A stretch of 64,000 bases of DNA from Akkermansiaceae bacterium (GCA_024233135.1 JACKPZ010000022.1:1-64000); one strand, 5' to 3'; counted from the first letter of the stretch, positions 43,821-52,971 are shown. The notes: generated by a model from the letters alone, not told the origin. A program made the numbers and translations.

Positions 43821-46800
43821 ATGAGCGCAAACCCAGCCCGCCGGGCCGTCCTGATCCCCCTTGCCGCCTTGATGTCCTTCCTGCTCGTCGTGCCCGCGAC
43901 GGCCGCGAGGAAGTTGTTGAAACTCGAACTCTCCGACAGCGGCCGGACCGCCAAAGTCGAGGTGCCGCGCGGGGTGGAGACGGTGACGCTGCAACAGTTC
44001 CAAAAAACCGGCGGCTGGACGCGCGTCGCGGAGAAAACGGCGGAGGCCGGCGTGATCCGCTTCCGTCTTCCCGGCGGCGGGGAGGGGAAATGGCGCGCCA
44101 TCGGCCGCTTCGCCAGCGCCTCGGGCGACCGCGGGAAATTCCCGGCCGCTTTCTATCAGGGCGACCATCGTTTCTCCGCCGGACGCTCGACATGGGCGGG
44201 CGGTCCGTGGGCCGGAAGGATCGCTGGATTCGAATCCGAATCGCCGGACAGTCCCGCTCCGCCGGAGGAGGCGGATATCTGGAAGATCGATGGCGGTACG
44301 GTCTATTTCTTCAACCAACTGCGCGGCCTGCAGGTCGTCGATGTGAGGGATCCGGCGGACCCGCGGCTCGTCGCGTCGCTGCGCATGCCCGCGATGGGCG
44401 AGGATCTGTTCCTGCTGCCCGGATCCGGTGCCACCCGCCACGTCGTGTTGCTCACCCGGACCTCCAAGGACAGCACCATGATCTCGATCGTCCGAGTGGA
44501 TTCCTCCGGTGCCGCCGTCGTCCGCCGCGAGCGGGTGAAGGGTTCGCTGGGCGACAGCCGGATGGTCGGAAACCGCCTGATCCTCGCCACTTCGGAGTGG
44601 CGCGAGCCGGAGGAGAAAAACGGCGGGTGGACCACTCTCACACGGGTCAGCGAGTGGTTTCTCAACGGTGGCGCGGCCCCCGTGGCCGGGGCGCACAGGG
44701 AGATCGAAGGCTCCGAGGCGACCATCTCCGCCGGCAGCGGCTGGCTCGCGGTGTCGGTGGTGCCCGATGGCCGCTGGAACCGCTCGGAAGTCTCCGTTTT
44801 CTCGCTCGACAGCCCCGGCCTGCGGAATCTAACGGCCGCTCCGGTGCGCACCGCCGGTTCCATCCAGGACACCTTCAAGATCCAGTGGCGCGACGATGTG
44901 CTCACCACCATTTCCGAGCGCAGCACCCGCACGAACCGCTGGCGGCCGGAGACCGTGCTGGAAACCTTCCACGTGCCCGCCACCGGCGCCGCCGCGAACC
45001 CGCGCCTCGGAAAGCTCAGCCTCGCCAAGGGCGAAAGCCTCTACGCGACGCGCTTCGCCGGGCACCTCGCCTACATCGTGACCTTCCTGCAGACCGATCC
45101 GCTGTGGGTCGTCGATCTATCCGATCCGTCGAAACCCGCGGTCGCGGGCCACATCGAGGTTCCGGGTTGGTCCACCCATCTCGAACCGGTGGGCGACTCG
45201 TTGTTCTCCATCGGCTGGGACAACGGAACGGTGGTCGCATCTCTTTTCGATGTCTCGGACCCGGCCGCTCCGGCCTTGCGGAAACGCCTGAAACTCGGCC
45301 CCAGCGGGACCTTCAGCGAAGCCGCGTGGGACCGCAAGGCGCTGCGCGTTCTGCCGGACGACGGGCTCGCGCTGGTGCCCGTCGGCGTTTTCGACGCGAA
45401 GAACGGCACGACCCGCTCCGAGGTCCGGCTGCTCGATTTCAACACCGCGGCCGGAACCCTCGCGATGCGCGGAGCGATCGATCACGACTTCGATCCCCGC
45501 CGCGCCGAACTGCTGAAAAACTCCGTCGTTTCCGTCTCCCAGCGGGTGATGGTGACCGCGGACGTCGGCGATCTCGACCGTCCGGAAATCCTCTCCGAGG
45601 TGTCGCTCGCGTGGCCGGTGGACCGGGTGCTCGACGCGGGTCCGTGGATGCTGCAGATCGAGGCCGGCACTGCTTGGTCCGTCGGCCGGGCGACGCTGCG
45701 GGTTTCTCCGGCGGAGGCCACCGAGGAAATCCATGCCGAGCACGACCTCGGATCGGGCCAGGTGAAAGCCGCGGACCTGCGCGATGGCATGCTCTACGTG
45801 TTGCGCGAGGCCGGGCCGCCGACCCTGCTGGCGAAACGCAGCGTGGTGACCGGCCGCACGAAGAACCGCCTCGTGCTCGATGTGTACGACGCCTCGGCGC
45901 TGCCCGCCCTCGAGCGCGTCGGGCGGCGCGTCGTGCATGGTGTTCCCGGATTGACGGTGAACAACGGCCGCCTGCTCTGGCCGCAGGCCAACCGCCCGGT
46001 GGCACTGCTCGAAGCCGAGCCGCGCGTTTGGGTGCTCTATGAAAGCATGCGCTCCGCGGAGCCCGTCGCTTCGGTTGCGGACCTCGGACGTGTCGCCCGC
46101 AGGTCCATCGTTCCGGATTGGGCGCCGCGGCGCGCCGCGCGCCTGGTCGCCTTCGATGTTTCCGATCCGCGGAATCCCACGGCGGACGAACCCGCGCGGG
46201 TCGGCATCGGCGGCACGGTCCCGAACGGGACGATCGAGGCGGCCGACGGCCTTGTCGTCATCGGCACCGAGAGCTACCGCCGCGAAACGAACGGCAAGTC
46301 CTATCCGGACGGCCGCTCGATGCAGGGCGTGCACGTCTTCGAGATCGGCGCGTCCGGCGCGCCGGCACCGCGGCCGATGATCGACCTGCCGGATCCCGCG
46401 TTCGCCATCACGGAGTTGGAAGAAGACGGCTTCCTCGTTTTCACCGCCGGCGCGAAGGGCGTGAAAGTCTGCGCCAGCGATGGATACGACGCCTTCAAGG
46501 TCGCTTTGCTCGAGGTGGAAGAAGGACGCGCCATGGCGGCCTCGGAACGCCGGTTGTTCGTCGCCGCCAAGGACGGGATCGAGCAGTTCCGGTTGGAAGA
46601 CGACGGAAGTTTCACCCCCGGTGAAACCATCGCCTCAGGCTTCCGCCCATGGTCGCTGCGATGCGTGGGACGCCTCGTGCTCGCCTCCAACGGAAACAAA
46701 CTTTTCGCCGCGGGCCGGAAGAAAGGGGAGGGCACCAAATGGAAGTTCCCCACCTGGTGGTTGGACTTGCGCAGCGTGGAAACCGCCGCGGACGGCGATC

Positions 46801-46847
46801 TGCTCGTGCCCTTCGGCGAATACGGCGTGGAACGGCTCGATCGGTGA
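43821..46847 (+). CDS. Secreted beta-propeller-domain protein
   Basis: A 1008-residue exported protein with a signal peptide (LIPLAALMSFLLVVPATAA). DIWKIDGGTVYFFNQLRGLQVVDV starts a series of repeated LVIVDV/DPxxP units (RDPADPRLVAS, SDPSKPAVAGH, SDPAAPALRKR, SDPRNPTADEP) spaced along the protein, which is the pattern of LVIVD-type or WD40-distant secreted propellers. Family members sit outside the cell or in the periplasm; the ligand is unknown. It follows the GH94 gene by 98 bases, including a hairpin, and may be a separate unit. Confidence 0.78.
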   Translation: MSANPARRAVLIPLAALMSFLLVVPATAARKLLKLELSDSGRTAKVEVPRGVETVTLQQFQKTGGWTRVAEKTAEAGVIRFRLPGGGEGKWRAIGRFASASGDRGKFPAAFYQGDHRFSAGRSTWAGGPWAGRIAGFESESPDSPAPPEEADIWKIDGGTVYFFNQLRGLQVVDVRDPADPRLVASLRMPAMGEDLFLLPGSGATRHVVLLTRTSKDSTMISIVRVDSSGAAVVRRERVKGSLGDSRMVGNRLILATSEWREPEEKNGGWTTLTRVSEWFLNGGAAPVAGAHREIEGSEATISAGSGWLAVSVVPDGRWNRSEVSVFSLDSPGLRNLTAAPVRTAGSIQDTFKIQWRDDVLTTISERSTRTNRWRPETVLETFHVPATGAAANPRLGKLSLAKGESLYATRFAGHLAYIVTFLQTDPLWVVDLSDPSKPAVAGHIEVPGWSTHLEPVGDSLFSIGWDNGTVVASLFDVSDPAAPALRKRLKLGPSGTFSEAAWDRKALRVLPDDGLALVPVGVFDAKNGTTRSEVRLLDFNTAAGTLAMRGAIDHDFDPRRAELLKNSVVSVSQRVMVTADVGDLDRPEILSEVSLAWPVDRVLDAGPWMLQIEAGTAWSVGRATLRVSPAEATEEIHAEHDLGSGQVKAADLRDGMLYVLREAGPPTLLAKRSVVTGRTKNRLVLDVYDASALPALERVGRRVVHGVPGLTVNNGRLLWPQANRPVALLEAEPRVWVLYESMRSAEPVASVADLGRVARRSIVPDWAPRRAARLVAFDVSDPRNPTADEPARVGIGGTVPNGTIEAADGLVVIGTESYRRETNGKSYPDGRSMQGVHVFEIGASGAPAPRPMIDLPDPAFAITELEEDGFLVFTAGAKGVKVCASDGYDAFKVALLEVEEGRAMAASERRLFVAAKDGIEQFRLEDDGSFTPGETIASGFRPWSLRCVGRLVLASNGNKLFAAGRKKGEGTKWKFPTWWLDLRSVETAADGDLLVPFGEYGVERLDR

Positions 46848-46903
46848 CCGATCGGGCCTCCCGGGCTTGTCATGGGGCGGGTTTTGGCGATGGTGGCGGC
46901 CTG

Positions 46904-47692
46904 ATGACGTGGTTCGACCGCATGGAACGCCGCTTCGGCTGGCTTTCGTTTCCCCATTTCCTGAGATATTACGCGATGCTGCACGGGCTGGTCTTCGCCC
47001 TGCAGTTCATCCGGCGCGACATCACGTCGCTGCTCGCGTTCGATGCGGACCGGATCCTATCCGGCGAGGTCTGGCGGCTGGTGACCTTCCTGTTCGCCTC
47101 GTCCGGTCTCGAGGGCACCGGGTTCTTCGGCCTGCTGTTCTTCGTCTTCATGTTGATGATCGCCTTCATGATGAGCGACGCGCTCGAAGGCGCGTGGGGC
47201 ACCTTCCGCACCACCTTGTTTTTCTACACCGGCGTCGTCTGCATCATCATCGGCAACTTCGTGTTCGGAAACCCGCTGCCGGGCGTGTCCGGATTCATGA
47301 TCTATGCCTCGGCGTTCTTCGCTTTCGCGACCTTGTTTCCGAAGGTCGAGTTCCTCCTGTTCCTCGTCATCCCGGTGCAGGTGCGTTTCCTCGCGTGGAT
47401 CCAGGCGGGTGTGCTGATCCTCGGCGTGTTCGGAAACTGGTGGATCCTTCCGTTCTATCTGCTCGTCTTCCTCAACTACCTGCTGTGGGCCGGCATCCCG
47501 GTGCTGCGGGGCACGATGCACGTGATGGAGTCGTCCCAACGCCGCAAGTCATACAAGGCGCGCCAGTTGCCGGAGGAGTCCGCGTTCCACCGCTGCGAGG
47601 TGTGCGGAAAAACCGAGCTCAGCGATCCGTCGCTCGAGTTCCGCGTGGGGCCGGACGGCAAGGAGTATTGCGACGACCACCTCCCGGGCTGA
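46904..47692 (+). CDS. Rhomboid-like membrane protein with C-terminal zinc-finger-like tail
   Basis: A 262-residue protein with about six helices. SGEVWRLVTFLFAS is the rhomboid-style entry before the first loop, and GVSG (Ser129) matches the GxSG serine motif. However, the sixth helix (WWILPFYLLVFLNYLLWAG) has no histidine, so the catalytic dyad appears incomplete. The tail has CEVCGK and CDDH, which could hold one zinc. The ATG at 46904 begins the first conserved stretch. It is three bases before the oxidoreductase gene on the same strand. It is probably a non-proteolytic relative; the role is unknown. Confidence 0.65.
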   Translation: MTWFDRMERRFGWLSFPHFLRYYAMLHGLVFALQFIRRDITSLLAFDADRILSGEVWRLVTFLFASSGLEGTGFFGLLFFVFMLMIAFMMSDALEGAWGTFRTTLFFYTGVVCIIIGNFVFGNPLPGVSGFMIYASAFFAFATLFPKVEFLLFLVIPVQVRFLAWIQAGVLILGVFGNWWILPFYLLVFLNYLLWAGIPVLRGTMHVMESSQRRKSYKARQLPEESAFHRCEVCGKTELSDPSLEFRVGPDGKEYCDDHLPG

Positions 47693-47695
47693 AAG

Positions 47696-48739
47696 ATGAA
47701 CTTCGGGATCGTCGGCGCCGGATCGATCGCCCGCACCCATGCGGCGGCCATCCGCGGCATGGAGGGGTGTTCGCTGCGCTCGCTCTGTTCCTCGCGCGGC
47801 GAGGCGGCGAACGCGGCCGGTGAGTTCGATGGCGTGGCGATCCACCGCGATCTCGATTCGTTCCTCGCCGATCCGGAACTCGACATCGTCACCATCGCCA
47901 CGCCGTCCGGCGCGCACTTCGAACCCGCGGTGGCCGCCCTGCGCGCCGGCAAACACGTGCTCTGTGAGAAACCGTTGGAAATCACCTGCGAGCGGATCGA
48001 CCGGATGATCGCCGTGGCGCGCGAGAGCGGCAGAACCCTCGCCGCCATCCTCAACCGCCGCTTCCACCCGGCAATGGACGCGTTTCACCAAGCCGTCGGC
48101 CAGGGCCGTCTCGGCCGTCTGACCTCCGCATCGTGTTATGTGAAATGGTTCCGGGACCAGGCCTACTACGACTCCGCCGCATGGCGCGGCACCTGGGCGC
48201 TCGACGGCGGCGGCGCGCTCATGAACCAGGGCATCCATGCCGTCGACGCGCTGCTCCATCTCGCCGGGCCGGTGAAATCCGTGACCGCGAGCACCGCCTG
48301 CCTCGCCCACGAGCGGATCGAGGTCGAGGACTGCGTGGTCGCCACGTTGGAGTTTGAAAACGGCGCGCGCGGCGTCATCGAGGCCTCCACCTGCGCGTGG
48401 TCGTCCCAAGGCCACCCGGCGCGCATCCAGCTTTGCGGCACCCGCGGCTCGGTGTTCCTTGCCGACGAGGCCTTCGAAGTCTGGGACTTCGCCGACGAGC
48501 GGCCCGAGGACCAAACGATCCGCCGCACGCTGATGCATGGCGCCGCCGCCGGCCTCGGCGCGAACGACCCGAAGGCGATCGGCTGCCTCCAGCACCGGCG
48601 GAACTTCGAGGAGGTCGTCCGCGCCATCCGCGACGGCCGCGAACCGACCGTCTCCGCCGCCGGGTCCCGCAAGGCCGTCCGGCTCATCGAGGCGGTCTAT
48701 CAGAGCGCCCGCGGTGGCGGCGTGCGGGTGGATTTGTGA
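47696..48739 (+). CDS. Gfo/Idh/MocA family oxidoreductase
   Basis: A 347-residue NAD(P)-dependent sugar-type dehydrogenase. The Rossmann motif is IVGAGSIARTHAAAI, the conserved EKP motif is in GKHVLCEKPLEIT, and GGGALMNQGIHAVDALLHLAG is the standard second-domain block with the catalytic His. There is no signal peptide. Such enzymes oxidise or reduce cyclic polyols and sugars. It lies three bases after the rhomboid-like gene. The substrate is unknown. Confidence 0.93.
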   Translation: MNFGIVGAGSIARTHAAAIRGMEGCSLRSLCSSRGEAANAAGEFDGVAIHRDLDSFLADPELDIVTIATPSGAHFEPAVAALRAGKHVLCEKPLEITCERIDRMIAVARESGRTLAAILNRRFHPAMDAFHQAVGQGRLGRLTSASCYVKWFRDQAYYDSAAWRGTWALDGGGALMNQGIHAVDALLHLAGPVKSVTASTACLAHERIEVEDCVVATLEFENGARGVIEASTCAWSSQGHPARIQLCGTRGSVFLADEAFEVWDFADERPEDQTIRRTLMHGAAAGLGANDPKAIGCLQHRRNFEEVVRAIRDGREPTVSAAGSRKAVRLIEAVYQSARGGGVRVDL

Positions 48740-48752
48740 GTCGGGGACGGGA

Positions 48753-49568
48753 TCAAAGTGAACGGCCCATCGATCTGGAGCGGCGTGAAGCCCACCACGG
48801 GAGGACGCAGGCCGCCAGCAGGGCGGCGCCTGGTTCGGGAACGCTGTGGATATCGAAGAACACCAGATCCTGGACGCCGGTCCACACCGGGTGAGCCGCG
48901 TAAAACGTCATTCCCGCGCCCGCGCCGGATCCGATCTCGGCGACCATGTCCGTGTAGAGATCAAGCACCGCGCCGGTGACGGGCGATCCGTCGGTGTTGC
49001 GGACGAGGTTTTCGCCGGAGGAAAGATCCAACGAGCCAAGTGTCCCGTCGTAGTCCAGGACGATCTCCGTGGACAGGAAGTTGAACGCGGAAACCATGTC
49101 CGCGAATTCCTGCGAGGCCATGGGCGTGCCGACGAAATCCGGAGCGAACGCGGCGAGCACGTCCGTGAGCGCGTCGAATTTCTCCTGGCGGTGGGACAGC
49201 CAGAAATCACCGGAACCGTTGATGGAGTAGGAGAGGGCGGTCGCATCGGTGCCCACCGAGTACACATAGCCATCGCCGGGATCCGAAAAGAATCCGCTGA
49301 GGCAAAAGCCCATGTAGTCGCCTCCTGCCAACGAGGCCCCAAGCCCCGTGCCGGAACTCACGCCGAAGGTGAAATTGTAATACTCGAAGTTGATCGTCTG
49401 CCCGTGCTGGGTGAAGCGATACGGCTGGAAATACGAGCTGCCGGTGTTCTGCACGCCGCTCAGCGTGATCTGTTGGGCGGAAGCCGGCCGGATCATGCCC
49501 ATGCAGGCGATTCCAGCGGTGCCGAGGATTCCGATAAACCGCATGCGGAAGGCGCAGGTGATGTTCAT
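48753..49568 (-). CDS. PEP-CTERM sorting-domain protein
   Basis: A 271-residue exported protein. A signal peptide ending ASAQQ is followed by a soluble domain with no known fold, and the C-terminus has VPEPGAALLAACVLPWWASR, then basic residues: a PEP-CTERM signal for EpsH/exosortase processing and surface display. No exosortase gene is in the window. An internal ATG (residue 9) would also give a signal peptide. It converges on the oxidoreductase gene with 13 bases between the stops. Confidence 0.9.
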   Translation of the reverse strand: MNITCAFRMRFIGILGTAGIACMGMIRPASAQQITLSGVQNTGSSYFQPYRFTQHGQTINFEYYNFTFGVSSGTGLGASLAGGDYMGFCLSGFFSDPGDGYVYSVGTDATALSYSINGSGDFWLSHRQEKFDALTDVLAAFAPDFVGTPMASQEFADMVSAFNFLSTEIVLDYDGTLGSLDLSSGENLVRNTDGSPVTGAVLDLYTDMVAEIGSGAGAGMTFYAAHPVWTGVQDLVFFDIHSVPEPGAALLAACVLPWWASRRSRSMGRSL

Positions 49569-49728
49569 GGGGTGGCGGAGCTACGGTCGAAATGCAGTGC
49601 GCCGCAAAAAATGCACAAAGCGGGAAATTTGGCAAGATTGAAACAATTCAAAACCAAATCATCTGACGACCGAGGATATCAGCCGTTCCGTAACAAACCG
49701 GAACGCCCCCTCGCCGCGCATGGGCGGT

Positions 49729-50088
49729 GCATGTGTCGGAGTGCGCCGGCGGCGACGGCGCTTTTGGGGGTGACCCCGCCCGCACCCCGGAAAGCGGTGT
49801 GGCGCTATCGCTTCCCACCGCACTCCACACATCGGCCGCGCAGGCGATGTGCATGTGTCGGAGTGCGCCGGCGGCGACGGCGCTTTTGGGGCGGCTCCGC
49901 GCGCACCCTGGAAAGCGGTGTGGCGCTATCGCTTCCCACCGCACTCCATACATCGGCCGCACAGGCGAGGTGCATGTGTCGGAGTGCGCCGGCTGCGACG
50001 GCGCTTTTGGGGTGACTCCGCGCGCACCCTGGAAAGCGGTGTGGCGCTGTCGCTTCCCACCGCAGTCCACACACCGGCCGCGCAGGTG
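49729..50088 (+). repeat. Three tandem copies of a ~122-bp intergenic repeat
   Basis: Units begin at 49729, 49851 and 49972 (gcatgtgtcggagtgcgccgg), with a period of 121-122 bases and about 90 percent identity by eye. Each unit can form two hairpins: gcgccg with cggcgc around the ggcgga-type loop, and gcggtg with caccgc farther on. The last unit ends four bases before the ftsY stop codon. An inverted related copy lies at 1-95. There are no plausible ORFs or flanking target duplications. The whole 523-base space (49569-50091) holds nothing else except the PEP-CTERM promoter region. Confidence 0.85.
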
Positions 50089-50091
50089 TCG

Positions 50092-50943
50092 TTAGAGAAT
50101 CTCCTTCACGAAGCTCTCGCGGTGGAACATCGCGAAGGCGTCGGGTTCCTCGCCGAGGCCGAGGAAACGCGGGCGGATACCGAGTTGCTCGTGGATGGTG
50201 ACGGCGATGCCGCCTTTGCCGGAGCCGTCCATCTTGGTGACGATGAGGCCGTCGAGCGGACAGGCCTTGTGAAACTCCTTGGCTTGTTGGAGGGCGTTGG
50301 CGCCGGTGGTGGCGTCGACGACGAGCAGGGTGAGGTGCGGCGCGGATTCGTCCTGTTTGGCGATGGTGCGGCGGATCTTGCCGAGTTCCTCCATCAGATT
50401 GTGGCGGGTGTGGATGCGGCCGGCGGTGTCGCAGATGAGGAACTGGGAGCCGTTGGCGATCGCCTGCCGGTGGGCCTCGAAGCAGACGGATGAGGGATCG
50501 GCGTTCGGTTTTCCGGTCACGACGGGCAGGTCGAGCCGCTGGCCCCAGCGCTGGAGTTGCTCGACGGCGGCGGCGCGGAAGGTGTCGGCCGCGGCGAGCA
50601 TCACGGAAAACCCGCGGCCCTGGAGCCAGTGGCCGAGTTTCGCGGAGGAGGTCGTTTTTCCCGTGCCGTTCACGCCGACGACGAGCAGCACGCAGGGTTT
50701 CCCGTCCGGTCGGGGCAGGGGAGGGGGCGAGTCGCCGGGCAGCTTGGCGGAGATGTGGCGGCGGGTGGTTTCCACCACATCGGCGGCGGTGATCACACGG
50801 CCGAGGCCGCGCAGCTCGTCGAGGATGCCGGTGGTGAGGCCCACGCCGAGGTCGGACGAGATGAGGTCCGCCTCGAGGTCGTCCCAATCGATCTCGGCGC
50901 GGTTGGTGACCTTCTGGAAGAGGGATTTGAAAAAGCCTGCCAT
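50092..50943 (-). CDS. ftsY: Signal recognition particle receptor FtsY
   Basis: GTPase that receives ribosome-SRP complexes at the inner membrane, 283 residues. N domain (EIDWDDLEADLISSDLGVGL), then G domain with G1 GVNGTGKTTSSAKL, DTFRAAAVEQL, DTAGR and TKMDGSGKGG. The start MAGFFKSLFQKV gives the short form without the acidic A domain, as in many bacteria. A repeat array abuts the stop codon. It is divergent from mutL with a 106-base space carrying an inverted repeat. Confidence 0.97.
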   Translation of the reverse strand: MAGFFKSLFQKVTNRAEIDWDDLEADLISSDLGVGLTTGILDELRGLGRVITAADVVETTRRHISAKLPGDSPPPLPRPDGKPCVLLVVGVNGTGKTTSSAKLGHWLQGRGFSVMLAAADTFRAAAVEQLQRWGQRLDLPVVTGKPNADPSSVCFEAHRQAIANGSQFLICDTAGRIHTRHNLMEELGKIRRTIAKQDESAPHLTLLVVDATTGANALQQAKEFHKACPLDGLIVTKMDGSGKGGIAVTIHEQLGIRPRFLGLGEEPDAFAMFHRESFVKEIL

Positions 50944-50949
50944 GGGTGC

Positions 50950-51030
50950 GGGGAGAGCAAAGAGCATGGAGCGTGGAGCGGGGAGAAGAAAAATCGGGCC
51001 GGGAGCGGTTCGCTCTTTGCTCCCCGCTCC
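50950..51030. repeat. Inverted repeats between ftsY and mutL
   Basis: ggggagagcaaagagc (50950-50965) is nearly the reverse complement of gctctttgctcccc (51012-51025), and ggagcggggag (50975-50985) pairs with ctccccgctcc (51020-51030). The two overlapping pairs give alternative stems across the divergent promoter region. Confidence 0.5.
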
Positions 51031-51049
51031 CTGCCCGTAGCTTCGTCCC

Positions 51050-52813
51050 GTGCCGAAGATCCGCGTGCTCCCCGACATCCTCGCCAGCCAGGTGGCTGCG
51101 GGCGAGGTCGTCGAGCGCCCGGCCTCGGTGGTGAAGGAGCTCGTCGAAAACAGCGTGGACGCCGGCGCCCGGGAAGTCCGCGTGGATATCGACAAGGGCG
51201 GCGTGGCCCTCATCCGCGTGAGCGACGACGGCTGCGGCATGTCCCGCGAGGACGCCCTGCTTTCGCTCGAACGCCACGCCACCAGCAAGCTGCGCGACGC
51301 AGGCGGCCTGGCGGCGATCCGCACGCTCGGGTTTCGCGGCGAGGCGGTGCCGAGCATCGCCAGCGTGTCGCGTTTCCGCATGCTGAGCCGCGAGGCGGAC
51401 GCGGTCGCGGGCACCGAGATCCTCGTCGATGGCGGGAAAGTCCGCGACGTGCGCGAGGCCGGCTGCGCGCCGGGGACGACGATTGAGGCGCGTGGTTTGT
51501 TTTTCAACCTGCCGGCCCGGCGGAAATTCCTCAAAGCCGAGAGCACCGAGTCGGCGCACGTCGAGCACCAGCTCCGCCTGCACGCGCTGGCCGCGCCGCA
51601 GGTGCGCTTCCGCCTGCGCAAGGACGACCGCGATGTGTTCGATCTCCCGGCGGTGGCCAAGTCGCTCGACCGCGTGCGGCAGTTGCTCGCCAACGACGCG
51701 GCCCGCGAGTTGATCCCGCTGCCGCTCACCCTCGGAAACGATGTCTCCGTCGAGGGCTACGTGCTGCCCGCCCGCCACGCGCGCAAGGGGCGCAGGCACC
51801 AGTTCGTGTTTCTCAACGGCCGGCCGATCGAGGACCCGGTGATCTCCCGCGCGCTCGCCGAGGGATTCCGTGGCGAGGTGGCCGACGGCCTGCACCCGGC
51901 CGCGTGGCTGTGGATCGATCTCGAGCCGAACCTCGTCGATGTGAACGTCCATCCGGCGAAACGCGAGGTGCGCTTTCACAAACCCTACGACCTGCGCGAC
52001 GCGATCCTCCGCGCGGTGACCGACGGACTGCGTCCTCCGGCGCCGAAGAAAGAGACCATCGTTCCACCGCCGAAATCCGCGCCCTTCGTTCCTCCCGTTC
52101 CTCCTCCGCCGCCCGCACCGGTGATGCCGCGGCCCTTGGCGTCCGGTTTCCGCGCGCCGCAGCCGATGCTCGACTCGTGGGTCGCGCCCGAGCCCGCCGC
52201 ACCCGCGAAACCCGCCGTCGCCGAGCTCGCGGAGAAATCCGGCCCGCGCTTTCGCCCGGTGGGCATGCTGCACCGCCGCTACGGCATCCTCGAAAGCGAC
52301 GACGGCCTCGTCCTCTTCGATCCCAAGGCCGCGCGCGAGCGCATCCTCTACGAAACCCTGCTCCGCCAGCACGACGAGGGCGTCCCCGCGCAGCGCCTGC
52401 TGGTGCCCGTCCTGCTCGACCTCGATCCGCGCGACCACGACCTCGTCCTGCGCGAGCGCCAGGCCCTGTCCGAGGCCGGCATCGAGATCGGCGACTTCGG
52501 CGGAAACACCGTGCAGGTCCAGACCCTGCCCGCATCCCTCGATCTCGACGATCCCCGGCCCTTTCTCTCCGAATGGCTCGACGAGACCCTGCACGAGTCC
52601 GCGCCCGGCGCGCGCTTCGCGTTCTCCCGCCTCGCCCGGATTCTCGCGAAACGCGCGTCGTGGCTGGTGGTCCCGCGTTTCGAGGAAATCCCATCGTTGT
52701 TAGAGGAACTGTTCCGCTGCGAGCTGCCCTACTGTGCCGCCGACGGCAGGCCCACGCTCAGCGAGTTCGGCATGCGCGAGATCGACCGCCGTTTCCAACC
52801 GGGGAAGGGTTGA
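51050..52813 (+). CDS. mutL: DNA mismatch repair protein MutL
   Basis: GHKL ATPase that links MutS to strand removal, 587 residues, GTG start. ATPase motifs are intact: ELVENSVDAGA (Glu30), DDGCGM, RHATSK and LGFRGEA. A Pro-rich linker joins the C-terminal dimerisation domain. There the endonuclease motif DQHA-x2-E-x4-E reads FDPKAARERILYE (Gln to Pro, His to Lys), and the later metal-binding CPHGRP reads CAADGRP, so the latent nicking activity is probably lost. E. coli MutL is likewise non-nicking but uses MutH; no mutH is in the window. Confidence 0.95.
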   Translation: MPKIRVLPDILASQVAAGEVVERPASVVKELVENSVDAGAREVRVDIDKGGVALIRVSDDGCGMSREDALLSLERHATSKLRDAGGLAAIRTLGFRGEAVPSIASVSRFRMLSREADAVAGTEILVDGGKVRDVREAGCAPGTTIEARGLFFNLPARRKFLKAESTESAHVEHQLRLHALAAPQVRFRLRKDDRDVFDLPAVAKSLDRVRQLLANDAARELIPLPLTLGNDVSVEGYVLPARHARKGRRHQFVFLNGRPIEDPVISRALAEGFRGEVADGLHPAAWLWIDLEPNLVDVNVHPAKREVRFHKPYDLRDAILRAVTDGLRPPAPKKETIVPPPKSAPFVPPVPPPPPAPVMPRPLASGFRAPQPMLDSWVAPEPAAPAKPAVAELAEKSGPRFRPVGMLHRRYGILESDDGLVLFDPKAARERILYETLLRQHDEGVPAQRLLVPVLLDLDPRDHDLVLRERQALSEAGIEIGDFGGNTVQVQTLPASLDLDDPRPFLSEWLDETLHESAPGARFAFSRLARILAKRASWLVVPRFEEIPSLLEELFRCELPYCAADGRPTLSEFGMREIDRRFQPGKG

Positions 52814-52816
52814 GGA

Positions 52817-52842
52817 GCGCCCTACGCGATTGCGTGAAACTC
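52817..52842 (+). repeat. Small intergenic hairpin repeat, copy 1
   Basis: gcgccctacgcgattgcgtg with ACGC-GATT-GCGT as a small stem, followed by aaactc. Near-identical sequences occur at 54791-54815 and 55938-55957. It lies four bases after the mutL stop and before the first family A gene. It is too weak for a terminator and probably an operator or a repeat. Confidence 0.45.
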
Positions 52843-52971
52843 AGGACTTCCGAAAAGTCCGGGTCGGGTGGATAGTCCGGGCGTGTGGGTCCCCCGCCCA
52901 CGCACCATCCTCCGAAGATTCCGAGGTCCCCCGCCGAGGTTTCCAAGAGTTCCCCCCCAACCACCCCCCAC

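Noticed and set aside
43775..46042. Alternative frame overlapping the beta-propeller gene
   Set aside because: Basic, repetitive and without motifs; the other frame has a signal peptide and repeated DPxxP propeller units.
49729..50088. Possible CRISPR array
   Set aside because: The units are about 122 bases and nearly identical throughout, with no unique spacers between short repeats and no cas genes nearby.
49805..52594. Long minus-strand frame covering the repeats, ftsY and mutL
   Set aside because: It runs through the tandem repeat and opposite two well-recognised genes, so it is not real.
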